NCBI GenBank assembly: GCA_016712985.1
Contig: JADJQA010000005.1
Coordinates: forward strand, 134,180 to 198,179
Reading direction: 5' to 3'
Length of the DNA: 64,000 nucleotides
From: Sulfuritalea sp.
Lineage (GTDB): Bacteria; Pseudomonadota; Gammaproteobacteria; Burkholderiales; Rhodocyclaceae
A program made the translations under genes and the position numbers. Shown here piece after piece: positions 43,400-51,483 of the stretch. The notes beneath the pieces are model-generated. The model saw only the letters and a list, made by a program, of their open reading frames with translations. It was not told where the DNA came from and ran no database searches. Every line of letters starts with the position of its first letter. The stretch's first letter is position 1.

Positions 43400-44611
43400 C
43401 TACAGCCAGCGTTGCATCGAATAGCCGCCGACAAGCGGACGCTGTAGCGCCGCACGGGCAATCTGCCGGCCCCATTTGAATTCCTTGAACAGCACGATGA
43501 AGCGCCACATGTCGCGCAACACCTTGCCGCGATCGCGCCAACCGAGAGCCATCAGCGCGTCCGGGAAGTCCGCCTCGTGCGGCTTGTCGAAGGCGATCTT
43601 CAACGGATTCCACTGGTCCGTGCAGCGGCGCACCTCGGAGGCGATCATCTTGCGGTAGATCTCCTGCGCCGGCCGGTTGCGCCGCCGGGCTTCGACCACC
43701 GCCTCGCCGGATATGGCTCCGGAATGCAGCGCGCAGCTCATGCCCTCGCCGATCATGTTGAGAAAACCGGCGGCCTGCCCGGTGACCAGCACGTTGCCCT
43801 TGCCGAAGACGTAGCGATTGATCAGCGAGGGCCCGAAATTCTCGGCGCAGCCTTCGTCATCCTCGCCGGCCGGTTGCAGGCGCACGCCGTGCCTGTCTTC
43901 GAGGTACTGCTGCACCACCGCGTGCTTCCTGGCGAAATTGTCGCCGCGCTTGAAGCCCACACCGACGATCTGCCGGCCGTCGCGCGCGTGGCTCCAGGTG
44001 TAGTGGCCGAGGCCGGGGTGGAACCAGAAATGGAAATACTCGGGACTCAGCGGGCAGTCGATGATGTCGTGGAATTTCTGGCCGACGAAAAACCACGGAA
44101 TCTGCTTCGGGTAGTCGGGATAGGTCGCGCGGGTCACCAGCGAGCTGGGACCGTCGGCGCCAATCACCTGGCGCGCGCGATACTCGACCGGCTCGCCGTT
44201 CTGCCTGGCATGAACTAGTACATGATCGTCCCTGTCGTCCAGTCCGGCGAACGAGGTCTGGTCGTGCACCTCGGCGCCGCTGCGCTGGATCGCCCAGTGA
44301 TCGGAGTACTTGCGGTGCAGATGCGGCGTGGTGCCGCCGAAAAAGTCCATTGGCATGGAGACCATGCTCGGGAAATGGAAGGTCACGCCGCGACAGGAGG
44401 TCGGCTCGTGAAGGGCTTCGCGTGGCAGCGGGCCGAAATTCTCCAACAGGAAGCGATGCCCGCGCGGCGAAAGGATGCCGCTGCAGATCTTGTGGCGCGG
44501 CAATTCCTTGCGTTCGAGCACAATGGTCTCCAGCCCGGCATCGACCAGCCGCTTGGCGGCGGCGGCCGCAGCCAGGCTGGCGCCGACGATCACGACATCA
44601 ACCGAACGCAT
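43400..44611 (-). CDS. FAD-dependent oxidoreductase of the geranylgeranyl-reductase-like family
   Basis: 403 residues from ATG 44611. The Rossmann FAD motif is VDVVIVGASLAAAAAAKRL (residues 4-22). The RxxxxD-type motif VIGADGPSSLVTRA is near the middle, and NVLVTGQAAGFLNMIGEGMSCALHSG resembles the GD box of the p-hydroxybenzoate hydroxylase/geranylgeranyl reductase group. The family reduces isoprenoid chains or hydroxylates; a substrate cannot be read from this sequence. It is the third gene of a tight cluster with a 4Fe-4S protein (19-base gap) and a PCMH-type flavoprotein, which could pass electrons to it. Confidence 0.8.
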   Translation of the reverse strand: MRSVDVVIVGASLAAAAAAKRLVDAGLETIVLERKELPRHKICSGILSPRGHRFLLENFGPLPREALHEPTSCRGVTFHFPSMVSMPMDFFGGTTPHLHRKYSDHWAIQRSGAEVHDQTSFAGLDDRDDHVLVHARQNGEPVEYRARQVIGADGPSSLVTRATYPDYPKQIPWFFVGQKFHDIIDCPLSPEYFHFWFHPGLGHYTWSHARDGRQIVGVGFKRGDNFARKHAVVQQYLEDRHGVRLQPAGEDDEGCAENFGPSLINRYVFGKGNVLVTGQAAGFLNMIGEGMSCALHSGAISGEAVVEARRRNRPAQEIYRKMIASEVRRCTDQWNPLKIAFDKPHEADFPDALMALGWRDRGKVLRDMWRFIVLFKEFKWGRQIARAALQRPLVGGYSMQRWL

Positions 44612-44629
44612 CAAGGGCTTCCTTGTTCA

Positions 44630-45625
44630 TCATTTCAAGCTCCCTGCCAGATCGGCAATGTGCAGCACGGGCAAGTCGCTGACGCGCTCGAAGGCGGCGC
44701 GATCGGCGAGCGTCTCGACCACGATACGGGTCGCCTTGCTCCCTTGCAGAATCCAATTGGCTTGGCCAGGATCGTCGCCGGGTACCAGCCCCAGCCTCTG
44801 CGACAGGCTTTGCGCCACGGCGGGAATCGCGATGCGCTGCAAGTCAAGGCTTAGGGTGCAGCCGGTTTCGATCTGCAAGCGATTGTAGTAGGCCACCATG
44901 CGTTCATGGTCGGCATGGTACGCGCGTGGTTCGATCACATACAGGTCCGACGCGCCGAGCTTGCCGCGCAGCGCGGTTCGACTGCTCAGGGCCGCCCCCA
45001 GGCCCATCCGTTGCGAGCCCGGCAGCCAGCGGCGCAACTGGCGCAGCAGCAGGCCATCCTCGGCGACGATGCTGTGGCCACGCAGCGACGCGAGAAACCC
45101 CTGAAGTCGAGCCTGCGGAATCTCGACGCCGGCTTCGAGTGCCAGCGAAATGTCGGCGCCATCATCCTCGACCACTGTAAGGCCGAGCAGGGCCTGCACG
45201 CGCGCCAGCAACGCAGGGGCGGTGCGCAAGTCGGAACCCGGCAACAGCACCGGGGCGCTGCGCGACACCGCCGAGCCGGCGATGATGTCGCGGCGCAGCC
45301 TGGTGCGCAGATCGTCGAGCACGGCGGGGCGCGACGGCGCCGCTGAGCTTGCCAACTGTCTCCGCAGATTCATGATCATGCCGGACAGGTCGATGCGCTC
45401 CGGGCAAACCGGATCGCAGGCGCCGCACAAGGAACAGGCATCGAGCGGCGCGGCCAGCGCGGAGGCTGTCGCACCGCACTGCAGGGCCTTGGCCAGCCCC
45501 TCCGGAGTGAAGCTCGGATCGTGCCTGTCGCGCCACATCGGGCACACCAGAAAACATAGACTGCATCCGCTGCAGTCCGAGTAATCGCGGCGCGCTGCCG
45601 GGGCTTTGGCGAACAATCCGAACAT
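44630..45625 (-). CDS. 4Fe-4S dicluster oxidoreductase subunit (GlcF/LutA/HdrC-like)
   Basis: 331 residues. Two cluster motifs: CSGCSLCFLVCPMW (residues 18-31) and CSLCGACDPVCPER (near 64-77). The rest lacks the CCG domains of GlcF, so it is a shortened or diverged relative. The motif pattern indicates electron transfer between a flavoprotein and a membrane or soluble acceptor. Its start codon overlaps the stop of the upstream flavoprotein gene and it precedes the geranylgeranyl-reductase-like gene, making a three-component redox unit likely. Redox partner unknown. Confidence 0.82.
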   Translation of the reverse strand: MFGLFAKAPAARRDYSDCSGCSLCFLVCPMWRDRHDPSFTPEGLAKALQCGATASALAAPLDACSLCGACDPVCPERIDLSGMIMNLRRQLASSAAPSRPAVLDDLRTRLRRDIIAGSAVSRSAPVLLPGSDLRTAPALLARVQALLGLTVVEDDGADISLALEAGVEIPQARLQGFLASLRGHSIVAEDGLLLRQLRRWLPGSQRMGLGAALSSRTALRGKLGASDLYVIEPRAYHADHERMVAYYNRLQIETGCTLSLDLQRIAIPAVAQSLSQRLGLVPGDDPGQANWILQGSKATRIVVETLADRAAFERVSDLPVLHIADLAGSLK

Positions 45626-47183
45626 CAGAAGATCACGTCGCGGTTGAGGATCATCGCCGGATCGGCGCGACGCTTCATGGCCAGATGGCGGTCCACCAGC
45701 GCGTCGCCGAAGACGCGCCGGATATAGCCCTTCATCATGCCGCCGAAGCGGTAGTAACTGGCGCCCAGATCGACGCCGATGTCGTAAATTGCGTTCTTGA
45801 AGGCCTGGAAATGATCGCGGCTGTATACAGCGCCTTCGATGATCGGCTCGAATTCACAGCCATACGCCCACTCTTCCGCGGCCGGAGGGATGCAGGACAT
45901 TTCGTAATGCGGCCGATGGTCCGCGCGCAGCCTGATGCCGACGCAATACAGCGTGTAATGCGCGAAATGCTTGCGGCACACCGCGTTGCCGCGTTCGACC
46001 GCCTCGACAAACGCTCCGCCGTCGTGGCAAGGTCAGGGATCACCATGTTGCGCGAACCCCAGTGCTTCCAGACTGCGCGCGAGAACACAACGCTGCGATC
46101 ACGCATGTATCCATCATTGATGAACTCGGCACGGTGAAACTCGGGGAATACCTCGCGCTTGCGTCGCAACAGGTACATGGCCTCAGCCAGCTTCCACGGG
46201 CGCAGGGCATAGTGGCCGAGCATGCAAAGCGCAAAGCCGAACTCGCCATGGCCGCGCAGGCGCGCCTGCCAGTTGCCGCGAAACGCTGCCTCGCGCTGAT
46301 CCGAATCGAACGCCACCAGCAGGTTAACCGCGCAATCCATGATGGTCAGGATGCCCGAGTAATCGCTGGCATCGTTCTGGTCGAGCATTTGCAGGTCCTC
46401 GATCGCGGTGCGCAGCGAGGAATAGTAGTAGTAGTGCATCGAGATCGGCGTGTAGGGTCGCACCCGCAGCGTCGCCTCGGTGATGATGCCGAACTGGCCG
46501 TAGCCGAGGATAACGCGCTGGAACAACTCCGCGTTCTCCCCGTCCGAGCATTCGACGATCTCGCCGGTCGGGGTGACCACCTGCAATGACACGGCCTGAT
46601 CCGCGCTGCACCCCAGCCGCGCCGAATTCACGTCGATGCCGCCGACGCCCAACGTGCCGCCGACCGAGGAAGTCAGATTGAGCGGCGCGGATAGATAGTC
46701 CAGGTTCTCGCGGCGCAGTTCCTCGGCCAGGCTGTGCCAGAAAATTCCTGCCTCGGTGCGCACCGTCAGCGCCGTCGCGTCGATGCGCAGCACCCGGCTC
46801 ATGCCGGCCATGTCGAGCAGGACGCCGCCAAAGGCCACCGATTCGCCCTCGGTGGTAAGGCCGCCGCCGCGCACCGTGACCGGCACCCGGTGGGCCTGCG
46901 CGGCCTTGAGCAGGACGGCAATCTGCTCCGCGTTGCGCGCAAGCACCACGCCGTGTGGCAAGCCGTAGGCCGTGCCACCGGCATCGGTGGCGTACACGCC
47001 GCAGGCAACCGCGCCCTCGGCGAGTTCGACGCCGGCAGCGCGCAATGCCGTGACAAAACCGCCCCAGCCGGCGCCATTCCAGCGCGCGGGATTGGTCTGC
47101 TGGCGTTTGATGCCCTGCAAGGCATCGTGGGCAACGGGGCAAGGGCCGACGGTGCCGGGTTCAACGGAAGGAATTTTCAACAA
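45625..47183 (-). CDS. PCMH-type FAD-binding oxidoreductase, single frameshift
   Basis: About 519 residues if restored. Start is uncertain: I place it at TTG 47183, because AGGA lies just upstream and no ATG fits. FAD domain: VPVTVRGGGLTTEGESVAFGG, LGVGGIDVNSARLGCSADQAVSLQVVTPTG and YGQFGIITEATLRV. Near 46015 the frame breaks after LATTAER; the other frame continues FVEAVERGNAVCRKHFAHYTLYC and ends ILNRDVIF at 45625. A missing T in CGTTTGTC explains it. Related enzymes oxidise alcohols or hydroxyacids (alditol oxidase, cytokinin dehydrogenase, D-lactate dehydrogenase). Substrate unknown. Stop overlaps the Fe-S gene. Confidence 0.8.
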
Positions 47184-47349
47184 GAAAGTCCTGCTGGATG
47201 TCAGCGACGAATAGTACCTCGGCCCGGAAGCACCATCGCCCCCGTCCCGAGGGATTTCGCCCAATCGACCCGAGCCGCGAAATTGGCACGCCAAATCCCG
47301 GTCTCGCGGAACAAGCTTGCCGATTGGGCCGACGGCAAGCTGAGCAACC

Positions 47350-47690
47350 TCAGACGCGGGCGGTCGCCAGTGGCAGAAACGAAGTCTGCACCGCCGTCGG
47401 CAATGCAAGGAATCCGGGATGCCGATAGAACGCCAGCGCTGATTCGTCCTTGGCGTCAGCCAGAAGGGCACAGGCCGCAATTTCGCAACGCGTCACGCGA
47501 TACATGGCATCGGCCAGTAGTGCGGAACCGAGTCCCAGCCTCTTGAAATCGAGATCGACCGCCATGCGCCCCAAGCGCGCTGTTGGCACGGACGGGCAGT
47601 GCGGCAGTTTCCTTATGATTGCAACCGGAAGATCAGGAAGCGGAAGGCTTGCCGATGCCAGCGTGTAGCAGGCTGCACTGCGTTGCCAAT
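47350..47690 (-). pseudogene. GNAT acetyltransferase remnant (5'-truncated)
   Basis: Reads [23 protein letters not shown]...ARLGRMAVDLDFKRLGLGSALLADAMYRV...AKDESALAFYRHPGFLALP. This is the C-terminal two thirds of a GNAT protein of the kind found in toxin-antitoxin pairs (TacT-like), including the acetyl-CoA-binding QGLG-like loop, here RLGLGSALL. About 60-70 N-terminal residues are missing: the frame runs into the tRNA-Asp terminator. No antitoxin is adjacent. A 79-residue ATG reading frame (47350-47589) exists but is unlikely to be functional. Confidence 0.7.
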
Positions 47691-47716
47691 TTATGGGCGG
47701 ATTGATGGGTAGAACA

Positions 47717-47744
47717 AAAAAAGCGCCCGGAAAGGCGCTTTTTT
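47717..47744 (-). terminator. Rho-independent terminator of tRNA-Asp
   Basis: aaaaaagcgcc (47717-47727) and ggcgctttttt (47734-47744), a perfect 11-bp stem with a six-base loop and U-tract, directly after the tRNA on the minus strand. Confidence 0.9.
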
Positions 47745-47754
47745 GCTTGGTACC

Positions 47755-47830
47755 TGGCGGAGTGGACGGGACTCGAACCCGCGACCCCGGCGTGACAGGC
47801 CGGTATTCTAACCAACTGAACTACCACTCC
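47755..47830 (-). tRNA. tRNA-Asp (GTC)
   Basis: 76 bases on the minus strand: GGAGTGG acceptor, D-arm with GTTCAGTTGGTT, anticodon arm CCTGTCACG (anticodon GTC), GTTCGAGTCC T-arm and encoded CCA. All stems pair. The terminator at 47717-47744 follows. Confidence 0.97.
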
Positions 47831-47962
47831 GCGTTGGAAGGCGCGCATCATGCCACAGGCGACCGGGCCGCGCAACAAGAGACTCGCGTCTGTCGCATGC
47901 GCTTGACTTCCTTGCGGCATCAGGCTGCAATGCCATCCATTCACTCGCGCACACGGAAGCTC

Positions 47963-49471
47963 ATGAGCCTGCAATTCATCAACGCCGCCGATCCCGTCGG
48001 CCACTGGATCAACGGCCAGGCCGATGCCGGTAGCGGTACGCGCCGCGGCGAGGTGTTCGATCCGGCGCGGGGCAGGCTGGCACGACAGGTCGCGCTGGCT
48101 TCCCGCGCCGATGTCGATCGCGCCGTGGCTGCCGCGCGCGCAGCCTTCGTGGACTGGGGCGGGGCGGCGCCGCAGCGACGCGCGGGCGTGATGTTCCACT
48201 TTCGCGACCTGGTCGAACGCCATGCCGCGGACATTGCCCGGCTGCTCGGCGCCGAGCATGGCAAGACCCTGCCCGACGCGCTGGGCGAGGTGCAGCGCGG
48301 GCTGGAAGTCATCGAGTTCGCCTGCGGCATCCCGCAACTGCTCAAGGGCCAGCATTCGCACGGCATCGGCGGCGGCATCGACCACTGGAGCCAGCGCATG
48401 CCGCTGGGCGTGGCGGCCGGCATTACGCCCTTCAACTTTCCCTTCATGGTGCCGATGTGGATGGCGCCGCTGGCGCTGGCCTGCGGCAACACCTTCGTGC
48501 TGAAGCCCTCCGAGCGCGATCCGTCGCCGTCCCTGTTCGCCGCCGAACTGCTGCGTGAAGCCGGGCTGCCGGCGGGCGCCTTCAACGTGGTGCAAGGCGA
48601 CAAGGAAGCCGTCGACGCGCTGCTCGAACATCCGGACGTGCACGCCGTTTCCTTCGTCGGCTCGACGCCGATCGCCAGGTACATCCAGCAGACCGGCATC
48701 GCTCACGGCAAGCGCGTGCAGGCCCTGGGCGGCGCGAAGAACCACATGGTGGTGATGCCCGACGCCGACCTCGACGGCGCCGCCGATGCGCTGATCGGCG
48801 CGGGCTACGGCTCGGCCGGCGAACGCTGCATGGCGATTTCGGTGGCGGTGGCGGTTGGCGCCTGCGCCGACGAACTCGTGGCGCGCGTGGTGACGCGGGC
48901 AAGAAGACTCAAAGTCGGCGCCGGCGACGCGCCGAATGTGGACATGGGGCCGCTGGTGACCGCCGCCCATCGCGACAAGGTGGCCGGCTACATCGCCGCG
49001 GGAGTGGCGGAAGGAGCCACGCTGATACTCGATGGTCGCGAGGGGCTGACTGCCGAACTCAAGCGGGGATTTTTCCTCAACCCGACGCTGTTCGACAACG
49101 TGCAGCCAGCCATGAGCATCTACCGCGAGGAAATCTTCGGCCCGGTGCTTTGCGTGCTGCGCGTGCCGACCTTCGCCGCCGCCGTCGAACTGATCAATCG
49201 CAACAGCTTCGCCAATGGCGTCGCCTGCTTCACCCGCGATGGCGCCACGGCGCAGGAATTCGTGCGGCAGATCGAGGTCGGCATGGTCGGCATCAACGTG
49301 CCGATTCCGGTGCCCATGGCCTGGCATTCCTTCGGCGGCTGGAAGGCCAGCCTGTTCGGCGACCACCACATCTACGGCGAGGAGGGCGTGCGTTTCTACA
49401 CGCGCTACAAGAGCGTCATGCAGCGCTGGCCGGGTGCGGCTCCAAGGGACCTGAGTTCGTCATGCCGGTGA
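47963..49471 (+). CDS. mmsA: Methylmalonate-semialdehyde dehydrogenase (CoA-acylating)
   Basis: Aldehyde dehydrogenase that converts methylmalonate or malonate semialdehyde to propionyl- or acetyl-CoA. 502 residues from ATG 47963. The NAD pocket shows [12 protein letters not shown] and [11 protein letters not shown]. The catalytic Cys289 is in [12 protein letters not shown], the MmsA form, and the general-base glutamate position (LGGAKNHM) lacks Glu, as in the CoA-dependent subgroup. Valine or inositol catabolism is its usual home, and it could join C3/C4 acyl-CoA metabolism here. The final 10 residues are unusual ([12 protein letters not shown]). The MBL gene starts immediately after the stop. 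Confidence 0.92.
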   Translation: MSLQFINAADPVGHWINGQADAGSGTRRGEVFDPARGRLARQVALASRADVDRAVAAARAAFVDWGGAAPQRRAGVMFHFRDLVERHAADIARLLGAEHGKTLPDALGEVQRGLEVIEFACGIPQLLKGQHSHGIGGGIDHWSQRMPLGVAAGITPFNFPFMVPMWMAPLALACGNTFVLKPSERDPSPSLFAAELLREAGLPAGAFNVVQGDKEAVDALLEHPDVHAVSFVGSTPIARYIQQTGIAHGKRVQALGGAKNHMVVMPDADLDGAADALIGAGYGSAGERCMAISVAVAVGACADELVARVVTRARRLKVGAGDAPNVDMGPLVTAAHRDKVAGYIAAGVAEGATLILDGREGLTAELKRGFFLNPTLFDNVQPAMSIYREEIFGPVLCVLRVPTFAAAVELINRNSFANGVACFTRDGATAQEFVRQIEVGMVGINVPIPVPMAWHSFGGWKASLFGDHHIYGEEGVRFYTRYKSVMQRWPGAAPRDLSSSCR

Positions 49472-50455
49472 ATGAATGAAATTTTTCCTTGCACATCACG
49501 CGCCATGCCAACACCCCTGATCGACTACCACAACGGCATCCATGCGTTCTGTGCCGAATGCATCCAGCCGCTTACCACCGCCATCCATCTGATTGAAAGC
49601 GACGGTCGCGCCGCCTTCGTCGATACCGCCAACTTCGGCATCATGCCGCAGGCGCTGGCGGCACTGGATACGCTCGGACTCGGCCCGGAGGCGGTGGATT
49701 ACGTCATCCTTACCCACATCCATCTCGACCATGCCGGTGGCGCCGGCGCGATGATGGAAGCCTTCCCGAATGCCCGGCTGGTGGTGCATCCGCGCGGGGC
49801 GCGGCACATGGCCGAACCGAGCAAGCTGATGGCCGGCGTCGAGGGCGTCTATGGTCGGGAACGGGCGCGGAAGGTGTACGGCGAGTTGATACCGATCACC
49901 GCCACGCGCATCGTCGAGGCGCACGACAACACGGTGCTGCGCCTCGGCTCCCGTAAATTGCTGTGCATCGACTCGCCCGGCCATGCGCGCCACCATATTG
50001 CCATTGTCGACCGCCAGACCAGCGGCATTTTCACCGGCGACACCTTCGGCATTTCCTACCGCGAACTGGATGTCGCCGGCCGCCCGGTGATCTTTCCCTC
50101 GTCAAGCCCGACCCAGTTCGACCCCGACGCGATGCGCAGTTCCATCGAACGCATACTTTCCTTCAATCCGGAAGCAGTGTATCTGACGCACTTCAGCCGC
50201 CTCGCGCCGCCCGCCGAACTCGGCAGGACGGTTTTGGCGCTGCTCGACCAGTACGTGGCAATTGCACTGGCCGCCAGCGACGACGAGGACCAGACAGCGC
50301 GCATCCACGACGGGCTGACGGCGCTGCTACTGGCCGAAGCACACCGGCACGGCTGCCGGCTCGGCGACGCGGAAATCCTGGAAATCTGGCGTCTCGACCT
50401 GGAACTCAACGCCCAGGGTCTGGCCTTCTGGCTGGACGCCCAGGAAGCCGCCTGA
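49472..50455 (+). CDS. Metallo-beta-lactamase-fold hydrolase
   Basis: 327 residues. The dinuclear metal motif is THIHLDHAGG (HxHxDH), with later SPGHARHH and the FTGDTFG aspartate. The C-terminal YLTHFSR gives the last histidine. It may be a glyoxalase II-like thioesterase or lactonase; the substrate is not shown. Start is the ATG at 49472, next to the mmsA stop, or ATG 49505 (reading MPTPLIDYHNG); neither has a good RBS. Probably cotranscribed with mmsA. Confidence 0.85.
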   Translation: MNEIFPCTSRAMPTPLIDYHNGIHAFCAECIQPLTTAIHLIESDGRAAFVDTANFGIMPQALAALDTLGLGPEAVDYVILTHIHLDHAGGAGAMMEAFPNARLVVHPRGARHMAEPSKLMAGVEGVYGRERARKVYGELIPITATRIVEAHDNTVLRLGSRKLLCIDSPGHARHHIAIVDRQTSGIFTGDTFGISYRELDVAGRPVIFPSSSPTQFDPDAMRSSIERILSFNPEAVYLTHFSRLAPPAELGRTVLALLDQYVAIALAASDDEDQTARIHDGLTALLLAEAHRHGCRLGDAEILEIWRLDLELNAQGLAFWLDAQEAA

Positions 50456-50754
50456 CCCCGCCACGCGGGCTCGCTTCGCCACCGACGCACGTCGGCTCTC
50501 CGCAATCAAGCGGCAGCGAAGCGCTGCGGCATTTTGTCGCAGCGCAGCATGCAACTCGCTGGCAACACGGCGGTTTCTTGTCCTGAATCAATTACCTCGC
50601 CCCCCCACCGCGATATCGTCGGCACCACGGGTTTTGGTTGCGACCGCTGCGCTTGGCTCCGATCGGAGCGGCATCTGGCCTCCACTGAAACTCAAGAGAT
50701 CCGGAAGTTCGTGTCAATCGCGCGCCGCAGGCGCCAACGTGAGAGGAAAGAAAC
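50456..50754. other. Leader of the heme-copper reductase operon, no gene seen
   Basis: About 300 bases between the MBL hydrolase and the 49-residue subunit gene. I see no convincing gene, clear promoter or hairpin of note. GAGAGGAAAG near 50741-50750 serves as RBS for the next gene. Confidence 0.5.
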
Positions 50755-50904
50755 ATGGCGAACAACAACGACGACGACGTTCCATTCATGCAGAAGCTGC
50801 TGGACAACCACTTCCTGCTCCTGTTCCTGGGAATCGCATCTCCCGGCGTCCTTTACATCTTGTGGGGCATCGTGGACATCATGAGTGTCCCCCTCGCCAA
50901 GTAA
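50755..50904 (+). CDS. Small subunit (IIa-like) of the heme-copper reductase
   Basis: 49 residues: an acidic start (MANNNDDDVPFMQKLLDNHF) and one membrane helix (LLLFLGIASPGVLYILWGIV), then DIMSVPLAK. RBS GAGAGGAAAG precedes the ATG. It lies 27 bases before subunit II. B-family (ba3-type) oxidases have a one-helix subunit IIa, and this occupies that place. It is shorter than most annotation cut-offs and easily missed. Confidence 0.75.
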   Translation: MANNNDDDVPFMQKLLDNHFLLLFLGIASPGVLYILWGIVDIMSVPLAK

Positions 50905-50931
50905 GCAATCCAGTCAATCAGGGAGAATCAC

Positions 50932-51471
50932 ATGAGTGCAATCCTGCCGCCTTCAGAGCGGTTGTGGTGGAAGCAGCCGATCGCGGGCCAGGAATGGGCC
51001 TGGATCGGCATTGCCTTCGTCTGGGCCATGATCATGTTCGTGATGATGGTGTATTGGCATATTTACGGAAAGCAGAACCTCTCGAACGAGGTGTACAAGA
51101 CCACCACCGAGATGTTTACCGCCAAGACGGAAGCCTTCGTCAAGGAAAACACCATCCGCACCGAGACCGACCAGAACATTCCGGTCGCCAAGCCGAACGC
51201 CAAGGGCGAAGCCTTCCTGCTGGCGCGCCTCTGGTCCTGGTATCCGATCCTGGAACTGGAAGCCGGCAAGACCTACAAGATCCACATGTCGTCGGTCGAC
51301 TACAACCATGGCTTCTCGCTGCAGCCTACCAACATAAACATCCAGGTGATTCCCGGCTACGAGCACGTGGTCAAGATGACGCCGACCAAGGCCGGCACCT
51401 ACGCCATCGTCTGCAATGAATACTGCGGCATCGGACACCACTCGATGCTTGGCCGTATCTACGTGAAATAA
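50932..51471 (+). CDS. Heme-copper reductase subunit II (CuA)
   Basis: 179 residues with one N-terminal membrane anchor (about 21-44) and a periplasmic cupredoxin domain. The CuA ligands are His126 (VDYNHGFSL) and Cys161, Glu163, Cys165, His169, Met172 in CNEYCGIGHHSM. This shows that electrons arrive from cytochrome c or a cupredoxin. Short subunit II of the B-family type, without the second helix of aa3 oxidases. RBS GGGAGAA precedes the ATG. Subunit I follows after 12 bases. Confidence 0.92.
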   Translation: MSAILPPSERLWWKQPIAGQEWAWIGIAFVWAMIMFVMMVYWHIYGKQNLSNEVYKTTTEMFTAKTEAFVKENTIRTETDQNIPVAKPNAKGEAFLLARLWSWYPILELEAGKTYKIHMSSVDYNHGFSLQPTNINIQVIPGYEHVVKMTPTKAGTYAIVCNEYCGIGHHSMLGRIYVK

Positions 51472-51483
51472 GGGGACCCACAG

